Shown here: piece by piece, positions 49,626-59,200 of the stretch
Position numbering within the stretch: the first letter of the stretch is position 1
How the letters are laid out: every line of letters begins with the position of its first letter
Source of the DNA: Xanthomonas vesicatoria ATCC 35937
GTDB lineage: Bacteria; Pseudomonadota; Gammaproteobacteria; Xanthomonadales; Xanthomonadaceae
Reading direction: 5' to 3'
NCBI RefSeq assembly: GCF_001908725.1
Contig: NZ_CP018726.1
Span: 62,001-126,000 of the forward strand
DNA: 64,000 nt
The notes under the pieces: generated by a model
What the model saw: only the letters and a program-made list of their open reading frames with translations
What the model was told of the DNA's origin: nothing
Databases searched by the model: none
Made by a program: the position numbers and the translations under genes

Positions 49626-50039
49626 TCATCGTGTCGTGAGTGTTCGCACCTCAGCCGGATAGCAGAGTTGGTCCTTCAGGCAGCCCTGCATCTTGAGCCG
49701 TAGCCGCACCCTAGAGGCCTGGTCAGTCGACATGCCGCGAACGACAACGCGGCTACCGGCATCAAGCACCTCCTCACGCCCAGCGACCGGATCATCAATC
49801 ACCTTGGTGCCGCCGATCTGGTAGCTTGTCAGCTGAAAACCCTCCGTGTCGATAATCGACAAGCGGTCACGATAGAGGTAGTACCCCTCCGGAATCTGGA
49901 ACGAGATGACTAAGGTGTTCGCGTCGTAGGCCGAGAGGGTCGGGCGGAAGGCCTGGGCGGCCGAAAGGGGCTCGTCGTAGGCAGCCAGGGCGAGGGGCGC
50001 GCTGGCCAGCATCGCGAGGAGGAGGGCAATGCGTTGCAT
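49626..50039 (-). CDS. stand-alone DsbD N-terminal (DsbD-alpha) domain protein
   Basis: The 137-residue product is placed at the ATG giving a clean signal peptide (residues 1-19, ending Ala-Leu-Ala). The mature part matches the DsbD-alpha domain: an Ala-Phe-Arg-Pro-x-Leu-Ser start, Pro-Glu-Gly-Tyr-Tyr-Leu-Tyr-Arg-Asp-Arg and a final Met-Gln-Gly-Cys-x-x-x-x-Leu-Cys-Tyr-Pro. The two cysteines fit the redox pair. In full DsbD this domain passes electrons to periplasmic partners; here the membrane and thioredoxin domains are absent. It may reduce proteins of the mating channel. Confidence 0.75.
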   Translation of the reverse strand: MQRIALLLAMLASAPLALAAYDEPLSAAQAFRPTLSAYDANTLVISFQIPEGYYLYRDRLSIIDTEGFQLTSYQIGGTKVIDDPVAGREEVLDAGSRVVVRGMSTDQASRVRLRLKMQGCLKDQLCYPAEVRTLTTR

Positions 50040-50124
50040 GCGTGTGTGAGTATACGAAGAAGGTCCCATCACGGTAGCAGCGGCAATCAGCGCCCGAAAC
50101 CAAGGTTGGGGGGGCTTTCAATGC

Positions 50125-50140
50125 TCCCCCAAACCCACTT
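50125..50140 (+). promoter_or_regulatory. C5-A3 box, copy 2
   Basis: TCCCCCAAACCCACTT lies 33 bases before the helicase start; 14 of 16 bases match the copy at 52512. Confidence 0.35.
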
Positions 50141-50173
50141 TGGCGACACTCCCAAATGGCCTAGTCTGAACAC

Positions 50174-52486
50174 ATGAGCCGACGATTCACGGACGAACAG
50201 ATTGCCGTAGCAAACCACGTCACCGGGCACGCACTGGTGTCTGCGGTTGCCGGCGCCGGGAAGACCACCACCTTGGTGGAGCGCTGCCGGCGGCTGATCG
50301 CCACCGGCATTCCTGAAAGCCAGATTCTCTGCCTGCAGTACAACAAGGAAGCCCAGCTTGATTTCAGCAGCCGCCTGACCAGGCGCATGGGCACTTCCGT
50401 CATCCCCCACGTCAAGACGTACCATGCGTTCTGCTTGGCAATGTGGAAGCAGCTTGAGCAGCAGGGCCATGTCGGCAGGACCCTTCAGCCAAAGGATTCA
50501 GCCTCGGCTGAAGACGCGATGATGCGGCAAGCCCTGAAAGACCAAGCGGGCAAGGGCGTCTACGTCTCCCAGGAGCAGTTCGAGATGCTGAACTCGCTCA
50601 AGACTCTGACTAAGAGCTGCTTTGACACACCCGGTACTGTTTACGATCGCACCGACATGCCATACGAGGCCCGTACGTTGATTGTGGGTGCGTATATCAG
50701 GTTCGAGAATGAGCGTCTCCGCAGGCGCCTGCGTTTCTTCGATGACCAAATCTACGACACTGCCGTGACGTTGCGCGGTAACCCTGAGCTGTGGAGCCTG
50801 TTCCGCGGACGCTACCAGCAAATCCAGGTGGACGAGTTCCAGGACATCTCAGAAGTTCAGATGAGCATCCTCGAAGGAATCACAGGTCCGGACACGACCG
50901 TGGTGGTGGTCGGCGATGCCGATCAGGCGATCTACTCTTGGCGCGGCAGCAAGGTTGCTTACATCGTGCACGAATTCGCCGCGCGTTTTACTCCGTGCAC
51001 TCGCTTCGCTATGTCACGAACCTTCCGATTCGGTGACGAATTGGCGCTGTTCGCCAATCATATCGTGGTCAACAACAAAGAGCGCGACGACAAGATCAGT
51101 ATTGCTGAGGAAGGCAATCCCAACACGCTGGTCGAACTGACATACCCGGTGAAGGGGCGCAACGCCTTCATCATCAACTTGTTGCAGGAGCGCATGGCCA
51201 ACGGTTCGCTGAGCGATGCCGCCATGTTGTGCCGCAACTATAGTCATTCGGTCCCTCTGCAGATGGAGATGCTGATGTCCGGCATCCCCTTCTTCGTCTA
51301 TGGCCGTGAAGCAACGCTCTACAATCCTGAGATTGGCTGCTTGGTGGGCGCCATGGCAATGGCCGCCGACCATTGGCCTTTCCCTACGCGAAGCATTCCG
51401 CGGTTCATTCAGGCCATGATGGTCGCTCCTACGGTGTTTGTGTCGAATGCCGTGACCCAGATGCTCACCGTCAACGCGATGGAGGTCTTCGAAGATCAAG
51501 GCTCGCAGGCAGTGGGGAAGGGCATGCTGCAGGCCGTGAAGCAAATTGCTTCGATCGTCACGCAGCACGAAATGGAGCGCTTGAAAACGGGCCTGCCAAT
51601 GCTGAAGGACCGGGCAAGCTTCATGGAGATGCTCTGTGCCGGTGGCATGCGGTCATTGCGCCCTGGCCAAGTGATCGACACCTACATCCAGTACACCAAC
51701 CTGATCGACTCTCTGCTCAAGCACTCACGCACTCGCGAAGATGGCGAGGAGAAGGTCCGGAATGTACAGGCGATGCGAGCTGCCGCTGAGGGCTTCGAGA
51801 CGCTGACCGCGTTCTTGGATGAACTGGGACCAATGGCCGCTCACGAAAAGGACAAGCCGCCCAAGCATCCACACGTGCGCATTCAATCAGTCCATTCAAG
51901 CAAGGGTGCCGAGTTCCCACTGGTTATCCTTCCCAGCTGGAACGCCGGCGTCGTTCCAGCTAACTCGCCCCTGGACGCGGAGGAGGAGCGCCGGCTCGCC
52001 TACGTTGCCGTGACCCGTGCCAAGCACCACCTGGTGATCCAGCACGCAGAGGATCCGATGCTCACCGGCTGGATCGAGCAATACGAGGACTTTCCCCCCG
52101 CCAACGACGGCATTCGCCGCGCCAGTCCCTACCTGTTTGAGGGCGAGCTTGGGATCTCGATGCGTGTAGCCGAGGCGGTGCGCGACGGTGTGCAGGACTG
52201 CATCACCCTCCGAAGCCCGCGTGTCGCCCAACGCTACATCGAGGCAAAGGGGATGGCAGGCCTGATTCGCATCGAAACTCTTCCTCACCTGGCGGCCCTC
52301 AGCGCAGGTAGGCCACTCACCGACATTTCCGCCCTTGCCCCGGGCGCTCAAATCTGGAGCCGCGGCCGAGGCACCTGCGAAGTGATCGGTCGCGTGGGGA
52401 CATCTCCTGCGTTCCACATCCGACTGGCCGATGGCAGCACGGCGTACGAAGTGCTTACCGAGGGTGGCGACTGGATGGTGCTTTAA
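50174..52486 (+). CDS. UvrD/PcrA-type superfamily 1 helicase
   Basis: The 770-residue protein has a P-loop Ala-Gly-Ala-Gly-Lys-Thr (26-31), Asp-Glu-Phe-Gln-Asp-Ile-Ser, Gly-Asp-Ala-Asp-Gln-Ala-Ile-Tyr-Ser-Trp-Arg-Gly, and C-terminal Ser-Val-His-Ser-Ser-Lys-Gly-Ala-Glu-Phe plus Arg-Leu-Ala-Tyr-Val-Ala-Val-Thr-Arg-Ala. It is a separate member from the minus-strand helicase at 34312. The last 90 residues look like a small beta domain as in UvrD C-terminal regions. The two UvrD-like proteins may serve different steps, such as replication and transfer. Confidence 0.85.
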   Translation: MSRRFTDEQIAVANHVTGHALVSAVAGAGKTTTLVERCRRLIATGIPESQILCLQYNKEAQLDFSSRLTRRMGTSVIPHVKTYHAFCLAMWKQLEQQGHVGRTLQPKDSASAEDAMMRQALKDQAGKGVYVSQEQFEMLNSLKTLTKSCFDTPGTVYDRTDMPYEARTLIVGAYIRFENERLRRRLRFFDDQIYDTAVTLRGNPELWSLFRGRYQQIQVDEFQDISEVQMSILEGITGPDTTVVVVGDADQAIYSWRGSKVAYIVHEFAARFTPCTRFAMSRTFRFGDELALFANHIVVNNKERDDKISIAEEGNPNTLVELTYPVKGRNAFIINLLQERMANGSLSDAAMLCRNYSHSVPLQMEMLMSGIPFFVYGREATLYNPEIGCLVGAMAMAADHWPFPTRSIPRFIQAMMVAPTVFVSNAVTQMLTVNAMEVFEDQGSQAVGKGMLQAVKQIASIVTQHEMERLKTGLPMLKDRASFMEMLCAGGMRSLRPGQVIDTYIQYTNLIDSLLKHSRTREDGEEKVRNVQAMRAAAEGFETLTAFLDELGPMAAHEKDKPPKHPHVRIQSVHSSKGAEFPLVILPSWNAGVVPANSPLDAEEERRLAYVAVTRAKHHLVIQHAEDPMLTGWIEQYEDFPPANDGIRRASPYLFEGELGISMRVAEAVRDGVQDCITLRSPRVAQRYIEAKGMAGLIRIETLPHLAALSAGRPLTDISALAPGAQIWSRGRGTCEVIGRVGTSPAFHIRLADGSTAYEVLTEGGDWMVL

Positions 52487-52511
52487 GACTTTAACTGTGC
52501 CGCTTAATTTC

Positions 52512-52527
52512 TCCCCCAAACTCATTT
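52512..52527 (+). promoter_or_regulatory. C5-A3 box, copy 3
   Basis: TCCCCCAAACTCATTT, closely related to the box before the helicase, lies 118 bases before the next start. Confidence 0.35.
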
Positions 52528-52645
52528 CCGAGTGATCGTGCTCGCTGGTACAAATGAAGTGAACAGCAGCTCCTTACACTGATCGCAGGCTGTGCGATTA
52601 GAAGATGAAAGGATGTGCTGGGAAACTTTTGCCAGGGATCAGCAC

Positions 52646-53977
52646 ATGAGCAACCTCGTCCGTCCGCAAGTCTTCAATGGCCTCTTGGAGAAGGCCGGTC
52701 TCGCCCAGCTTGACCCGGGTGAAATCTCAGTTCTGTTCTCCAGCATTCCGCCGCAGTATGGCCAGAGCCTGGTCGCTGGACTGCAGCAAAAAGACGCTAC
52801 GTCGACCAGTCAGATCCGTGCATGGTCGCTTGCCCTGAAGCTGCACAGCCGCATCATCAAGTCGATCTCCAATACCATCTCGTTGTCGGACGTGTATGCC
52901 ACCTGCAAGCTGAAGGGAGCGAAGCTGGTTGGCGACCTGCTAGCCAGCGTTGAGGCAGGTGATGCCAACGCCACCGAGTTCCTGACCGCCCACCTGCGCG
53001 ACGGCTTCAAAGCAGTTCGTGCCCAGGGGCTGCCCGCACTTCTTGGCCTGTCGAGTGCGGCGGCACCTTCCGCAGGCCACCAGCAGGAACAGCGACAGAG
53101 TGCGCCGAGCAACAGCGGCATCAACTCCATGCCGCCTCCGGGCGATGATGCCGATACGACCTCGGACTTGGAGCATGCCAGGCAACAGCATCGGCCGGCG
53201 CCGCAGCAGGAGCGCCACCAGCACCATGTGCAGCCGCAACGCCATAACCAGCAGCAGAATGGTGGCCAGCAGCGCCAGCACCAGCCGCCTCCGCGATCGG
53301 ATAATCGCAGCCAGAGCCAACAGGCCCGCGACTACGAGGACCGCCGCGTGGTTAGTCATCCCACACGTGATCGCCAGCAGCAGGGCAGCTCTGGCGGCCC
53401 GCGCGTACCGGAGGAGTCTAAGTACGACCAGAAAGCCTGCTTTGGACGGGACACAGCAATCCAGTTCGAGCGCTGCGTCAACAACCAGAACACGAATTAC
53501 ACGGTCAACATCGCCATCGCAAAGGCGAACGGACAGTCCACGCGCGGCGGCATGAACTGGGACGGCAAGATCACCCTGATGTGCGTGCCAAAGGAAGTGC
53601 AGCTCATCACGGCAGTCCTGCGAGGGTTCCTGCCAAAAGCACGATTTGCTGGCCACGGCGCCAACAACGAAAAGTGGATCGAAGTGCAGGAAACGGCGGA
53701 CCAGTATGCCGGCGCCATTCGCTTCACGATCGCGCAAGGGAAAGACATCCGCAACGTCAACGTTGGACCGGACGATGTGGGCGAAGTTCTGGCCATGTTC
53801 TACCGGACGTGCAAGGACCAGCTCAAGGAAAAGGACGGCTACTTAGTTGACCAGGCCATCCGTCGCGCCGCCGACTTGCACACCAAGTCGCAAGCTGCGA
53901 AGGAAGCCCGCGGCGGCGCCGGCGGTGGCCAGCGCCCGCAGGGGAGCGGTTACGGGCAGCAGCGCCGCACGGGCTAA
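52646..53977 (+). CDS. hypothetical protein with Gln/His-rich linker
   Basis: The ATG at 52646 follows CAGGGATCA and is preferred over an earlier in-frame start at 52592. The 443-residue protein has a helical N-terminal domain (about 1-130), a Gln/His/Asn/Pro-rich linker of about 140 residues, and a C-terminal domain (about 275-410) with alternating strands and a Trp-Asp-Gly-Lys-Ile-Thr-Leu motif. The domain-linker-domain layout and the charged, aromatic C-terminal strands suggest nucleic acid binding, without a known family. The linker is of a type seen in SSB-like proteins. Confidence 0.55.
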   Translation: MSNLVRPQVFNGLLEKAGLAQLDPGEISVLFSSIPPQYGQSLVAGLQQKDATSTSQIRAWSLALKLHSRIIKSISNTISLSDVYATCKLKGAKLVGDLLASVEAGDANATEFLTAHLRDGFKAVRAQGLPALLGLSSAAAPSAGHQQEQRQSAPSNSGINSMPPPGDDADTTSDLEHARQQHRPAPQQERHQHHVQPQRHNQQQNGGQQRQHQPPPRSDNRSQSQQARDYEDRRVVSHPTRDRQQQGSSGGPRVPEESKYDQKACFGRDTAIQFERCVNNQNTNYTVNIAIAKANGQSTRGGMNWDGKITLMCVPKEVQLITAVLRGFLPKARFAGHGANNEKWIEVQETADQYAGAIRFTIAQGKDIRNVNVGPDDVGEVLAMFYRTCKDQLKEKDGYLVDQAIRRAADLHTKSQAAKEARGGAGGGQRPQGSGYGQQRRTG

Positions 53978-54086
53978 GGCGTCAGGAGGCGGGGCAGGGA
54001 CGCCCCCGATTCAATGCCCGCCCAACCCGGCTTACGAACGCAAAGCCGGCTCGCCAGAATTGAGCAATTCCTTACACACTGCCCAT

Positions 54087-55091
54087 ATGCGTTCCAAGAA
54101 ACCCATACAACGGCGGACCAAGAATCCGCTGCTAGCCCAGCGACGAGTCGGCCTCAAGTCAGGCGCGATGCCGACGTCCGCGCCAACAAACCTACCGCAG
54201 ATTCCGGAGTCGGTCGTCTTGGACCTACTCAGGCTGGAGGATTCGGTCGACGCTCTCGATCGGATCTACCAAAGCGTGCTCTCGGCGATCGAGCGGCAGG
54301 CCCGCGACGCAATCTCGGTGAACGAGAACCTATCCGAAGTCTTCGCTCAGGGAGCTTCAGTATCAAACGGAGCCCCGTTGCTGGATTGGAGCGCCGAACG
54401 TGCCGTTTCCCCACACGATGCGTTCCGTCAGCTCGCAGAGCGCCTAATGACAGCACTGAGGCCGATTTTGGACCCGTCTGGATCTCTCAACACAGTTCCA
54501 TACAACGACCTCATCGAATGGCCGGACATGCCCACAGTCGGCCGCTCAAACGAGCGTCTACTTGCGACGCTGGACTACGCACGCTCACGCAGCCTGCGGA
54601 CCTTCTTTGACGAAGTGAAGGCTCGTTTTCAACCTGAGAAGGTCCCCGCCAATGCAGCGCTGCTGGCCACCAACGATCTTATGGCCGGATTCTGCGTCGA
54701 TCAGCCGGACATCATCGTGCTGCCAGTCAAGCGCAGCTCCGGCGCAGCGCAGTTCGTCATCCGCCTGCTCAAGTCGCCGCTGACCATGCATATCAGCCGA
54801 CAGAACCTCAACATCATTCTTCGCGTCAACGCAGCGATCGCCACTCTGGCGAGGTTGAATGGTCGGCACAAGCTGGCCACCACGATCAATGAGGGCAGTT
54901 CGGCAATGCTGCTCAGGCTGACGGCGCGCCAGAATCAATTCAGCGACCACGACAGGCACAACTTTGCCGATGACTTGATTGTTGTGATGCGGCCGGACCA
55001 CCTGCAGTACCACGTGCCAGAAACGCTCTATGAAATGATCAAGGATGCATTTCACAGCAACTGTCCAAGCGTTCTCATAATGCAAACGTGA
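54087..55091 (+). CDS. hypothetical protein
   Basis: The 334-residue product is placed at ATG 54087; ATG 54168 is an equal alternative because neither has a strong ribosome-binding site. The sequence is helical in the first two-thirds, with an Arg/Lys-rich N-terminal tail, then strand-rich around residues 210-260. No catalytic motif or family is recognised. It ends 3 bases before the lipoprotein gene. Confidence 0.5.
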   Translation: MRSKKPIQRRTKNPLLAQRRVGLKSGAMPTSAPTNLPQIPESVVLDLLRLEDSVDALDRIYQSVLSAIERQARDAISVNENLSEVFAQGASVSNGAPLLDWSAERAVSPHDAFRQLAERLMTALRPILDPSGSLNTVPYNDLIEWPDMPTVGRSNERLLATLDYARSRSLRTFFDEVKARFQPEKVPANAALLATNDLMAGFCVDQPDIIVLPVKRSSGAAQFVIRLLKSPLTMHISRQNLNIILRVNAAIATLARLNGRHKLATTINEGSSAMLLRLTARQNQFSDHDRHNFADDLIVVMRPDHLQYHVPETLYEMIKDAFHSNCPSVLIMQT

Positions 55092-55094
55092 CCC

Positions 55095-55601
55095 ATGAAG
55101 AGAATCTTCCTACCTCCGATGCTTCTCGTTCTTTCTGCATGCGGGTCGCCCTACACCACCAATGACGACCTGGTAAGCAATCTGGCTTTGTCTGAAGGTC
55201 ACAGCGAATGCATATCGACAAGACTGAAAGCAGTTCTCGATGCAGCCCGCGTGGTAGAGGTCATCCCACGCTTGCACAAGTGCACCGTCATAGGAAGAGC
55301 AAAGTCGTTTATGACAACCAGCACCAACCAGTGCCAGAGCCAAGAAACGTCTGTACATTTTGAACGTCTCTACAATAGAACATTGACCGATTCGCTCAAT
55401 CAAGTCGGATGGATCTCAGACAGTGCCCCGACGAGGATCGCTCGTACCGTAAAGGGTGACTACGCAGTCTTCCTACCAGGAGATGTCGTAGCGAAAAGTC
55501 TTCCTGGCAACCAATGCGACCTATTCGAACTGAAGGTGCGTGCCGGTCTGTCGATGCATATCAAGTATGCTGCTGCAGTGAAAGCGCAAGGGGCTCATTA
55601 G
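55095..55601 (+). CDS. predicted lipoprotein
   Basis: The 168-residue product starts with a short signal peptide ending in a lipobox Leu-Ser-Ala-Cys (cleavage before C16), so it should be lipid-anchored in the periplasm. The mature part has several cysteines and no recognised domain. Its stop overlaps by four bases the stop of the converging minus-strand gene. An immunity or transfer-entry-exclusion role would be a guess. Confidence 0.6.
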   Translation: MKRIFLPPMLLVLSACGSPYTTNDDLVSNLALSEGHSECISTRLKAVLDAARVVEVIPRLHKCTVIGRAKSFMTTSTNQCQSQETSVHFERLYNRTLTDSLNQVGWISDSAPTRIARTVKGDYAVFLPGDVVAKSLPGNQCDLFELKVRAGLSMHIKYAAAVKAQGAH

Positions 55602-56230
55602 CGTAAATTTACAGCTCGATATTGCTTCTGTTTGCCATAGCGCGGCCCGCTCTTCTCGATCGTTGCGCAGAGGCGATTCTCTCCGCAAGGCGCCAAGTCT
55701 GCTTGAGAGACTAGCTTCCAATAGCCAATCGAGGCGCGAAGCTGCACCAATTCGTTGCGTTTCTCGTTGATGATGCCCAACGCGAAAGCCACGGCCCCTA
55801 GGCCCAGGATGCCTGCTACGAGCATTGTGGCCGAGGCGATCCACATGCGCCGCGTGACCCTAGTCTCCAAAGTATGCTGCGCTTGCTTGTAGCGCTGCGT
55901 GGCCTGCTGCAGCGTCTGGTCAGCATTGACCATTTCTTCATTGAACCGCCTTGCTGCAGGCTCCAGCGTCTGGCCGAGCGCCTGATTGGTCAACTGGGTC
56001 AGCCTCGGCAGCGCGTTTTCCAGCACTCGATTCACCTTGTGATCGGCGCTACTCACCGCGTTTTGGAGCAACTGGAGTTGCTCCGCGACCACATCGCGCA
56101 ACCGTTGTTCGCGCTGTTGCGTCGAAGACATCAGGGTCGCCAGTACCGTGATGGTCTCCTGCAACGACGCGTTCGATGCATTCAATTTCGTCATCATTTC
56201 CGCCATTGCGGCAGCGTCTTGCCTGTCCAT
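55598..56230 (-). CDS. coiled-coil protein with one membrane segment
   Basis: The start at 56230 follows TAGGAGA; a longer upstream reading would overlap the toxin-like gene. The 210-residue protein begins with a heptad-rich helical region (about 10-120) and has one hydrophobic segment at about 128-152, then about 55 residues with two cysteines. This layout resembles mobilization or partition accessory proteins, without a specific family match. It lies 40 bases downstream of the 1348-residue gene on the same strand and may be co-transcribed. Confidence 0.6.
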   Translation of the reverse strand: MDRQDAAAMAEMMTKLNASNASLQETITVLATLMSSTQQREQRLRDVVAEQLQLLQNAVSSADHKVNRVLENALPRLTQLTNQALGQTLEPAARRFNEEMVNADQTLQQATQRYKQAQHTLETRVTRRMWIASATMLVAGILGLGAVAFALGIINEKRNELVQLRASIGYWKLVSQADLAPCGENRLCATIEKSGPRYGKQKQYRAVNLR

Positions 56231-56270
56231 GAGATCTCCTAAGCTCGGCTGGTCACGGAAGCGATTTTGA

Positions 56271-59200
56271 CTAACCACCGCCTCCACCACCACCACCGCC
56301 CCCTCCTCCTCCCCCACCGCCGTCTCCACCGCCACCTCCACCGCCGCCCCCTTGGGGACCGCTCTGCATTGGCCCCTTGGCAAACTCGGGCAAAGTCATC
56401 ACCATCACTGGCCCGCGGCTGGTGTTGATCTCTGCTGAGACATCCATCCCCAGCGTTTGACGTGTGGCGGCGTGTTCCTGGGCCTCCTGCTGGGCCTGCG
56501 CTTCCAGAAAGTCGTTGCCTCTCTTGATCAGCGCCTGGGTTGCTGCGCTGTTGGCCACCCGATTCAGCGCTTGCTCGATCGCGAGTTCGTTTTTGCTTTC
56601 CAGTGCATAGAGCACCTCGTCCACGTCCGGGTCGCCCGTGATGGATTTCCGCTGAGCATTTGACGAATCGTTTGGCGCATCCATTTCGGCTGGACCGGCG
56701 AAGCGCTGAGCTAGAGGTGGGAGGGACTTGGCTTGCGCAGCCGCTTCACGGGGAGAGCGGTGACCTTGTTCGTGCGCACTGAATGAATCAATGCTCCCAC
56801 TCTCCTTGTCGCGCGCGCCGTCGCGAGCGAAGGGGTAGGGTTCTCCGCGCTCGCGATACTCCTTCCATTCCTGGTGAAAGCGTTCGTCTTCCCGATCGGC
56901 CAGCTCTATCTCCTGTTGCAGCTGTCGCAGCGAGCGCATGGTCTCTTCCAGGAACAGGGCACCGTCTGGATCTGCGGCGCTGTATTCCTGCGCCGGAGTC
57001 GATTGGGTGCGCAGGTCTCCCGCTTCCGCCAATCCTGCGGGCAAGCGACTCACAGCCCTGTCTTCCAAGGACTGCTCGTTTGCCTGCGCGAGGTGTGCTG
57101 CCGGCAGCAATGCCGCCCCATGATCAGCGAGCAAGGCGTTTGAAGGACGAGGTTGTTCTGCCTCGGCTTCTCGCTCAGGAGTGGTAGGCGCTGTGAACCG
57201 CGAGGCAGTCAACGGTTCTGCTGTCGCAGGCGTTGTTGTGGCCATGACGCGAACCGGCTCTGCACCCTGCTCAAGCGCCACGTCTTGTTGACGGACCGAC
57301 GCTTGCTCTATCTCCGCTTGCTGCGTTTGCACATGGCGATGCAGCACTGGCGGCACTGCATCGGCCTGCGTGCTTTGCGCAGGGTGACTGTGGGTTTCAG
57401 AACCCTCGGATGGCGGCAATTGAAATCGCGCAGTGTCGCGGTTCTCCATTGCCTGTATTTCCAGCGCAGATTCAGCTTCTTGTTCTTGACGCGACTGCGC
57501 GTCGCCTGGACCAGGCGCCTGCGTCCGTGGGTCAGGCGTGGTGTGAGCCAGGTGTTCGCCTGCCTGTTGGCCCTGCGCCTCTGGATGCTGACGCGCCTGT
57601 TCCTGCTGCAACTCGGGCCGTGGTGTTTGTTGAGCCAGCGCGGCATCTTGAGCGTCCGGTTGAGGATCCGGTTGCGGCGAGGACTCCTGACGCTGGGCCT
57701 GCTGCTGTGCGAGTCCTTGAACTTGTTGCTGATGATCCTGTGCTTGCCGAGCCTGAGCTTCCTGGACCTCAACTTGCCTGGCTTCTTGAGCCTGGCGGTC
57801 TTGCTGCTCCCGCTGCTGGTTGTCCTCGGCTTGGCGCTCCTGCGCCTGACGTTGCTGGACATCCCTCTCCTCACGCTCCTGCAGCTCGCGCTGCTGGCTG
57901 GTCTGTGCTTGCTGCTCCTGCACTTGCCGCTCTTCTGACTGCCGATGCTGCTCGGCTTGGCGCTGACCTTCCAGCACCGCGTGGGCCTGGACTGTTTGTT
58001 CGCTCTGCGCCCGATCTTCGCGCTCAGGCTGTGCCTGCTGGAGGTGCTCACGCACCTGCGCGGCGTGCTGCTCTTGCGCAAGACGATCTTGCTGTTCGCG
58101 TTCTTGCCGCGCCTGTGCCGCTACAGAGGCTTGCATACGCGCCTGGATATCCAGCACCTGCTGCGGATTGGACGACTCGGAGGTCGAGGTGTTCGCCTCT
58201 GCCGTTCCCTCAGGCACGCGCCCAAGGGTTGGCGACTCTGGTCGATTGCCTTGCGCCTCAGTCAGCGCCTGCCGAATGTCCTCGCTGCTGGTCACAGCCA
58301 CCACGCGAGTCACCCCGTCGCTGCCGCGCTGGAGGTGTGCGATGGGGCTGTCATAGCCGTATTGCCCCGACTCATTGCGCTGCAACTGCTGCATCGTCGG
58401 CCCGGTGATGCCGTTGGCCTCCATGGTTCGCTGCGAAGCCAGCGCCACGGCCTGCTGGGTCTGCGGGTTGACATTCAAATCAACGCCGGCAGCCCGGTAG
58501 CGGTGCAGCAGCTCGTTCTGCTCCATCTGCGCCGCCGTAGGCGCGGGAAGCGCCTCAATCGCCGCCAGGGCTTCCTGAGCGCGCTCCAGCGAGGCCTGGC
58601 GCATCTGGTTGGTGAGCTCCAGCTCCGCCGCCAGGTTGCCGGTCGCCAGCCCTTCCTTTCCAAGCCACTGCCCAGCCTCGTTGCGCTGGTAGGCTTGACC
58701 ATCGTGGCCTTGAACCCGGTCCGGCTTGGCCTGCGCTGCTTGCACCGCCGCCGGCACCTCCACTCCATAGTCGCGGGCGCGCTGCGCGGCGTGGTTTTCC
58801 AGGTAGGTCGCTGCGATGGCCTCACGCCCGGTGGCGATGTTGCTCTCGATGCGCGCCAAGGCTTCCTGGTTGAGCTGTTGCGCGCGTTCCGGGGACGCGA
58901 GTTGGAGGGCGTAGCTGCCAATCTCATCGGTGCCGGACGCGGCGGTCCTGACTTGGCGCTCCCAAGTCTGACGCTCGGCATTCCGCTCCCAATTCTGGTT
59001 GTCCAATCCCACCTGGTCGCTTGCCCGTGCGGGGAGGTTGAACGGGTTCTGGGATGGCGGGGCGTTGCCCAACGCCAGCTCCACCGCCTTCGCGTTGGCC
59101 AGGGCGCCAAGTTCCTGGGATTTCTCGTAGCTGGCCACCACGGGCTGCTCGCCCGGGGTGCGGCGGCCATCCTGGGCAAGGTCGAAGGCCGCTTCGCGCT

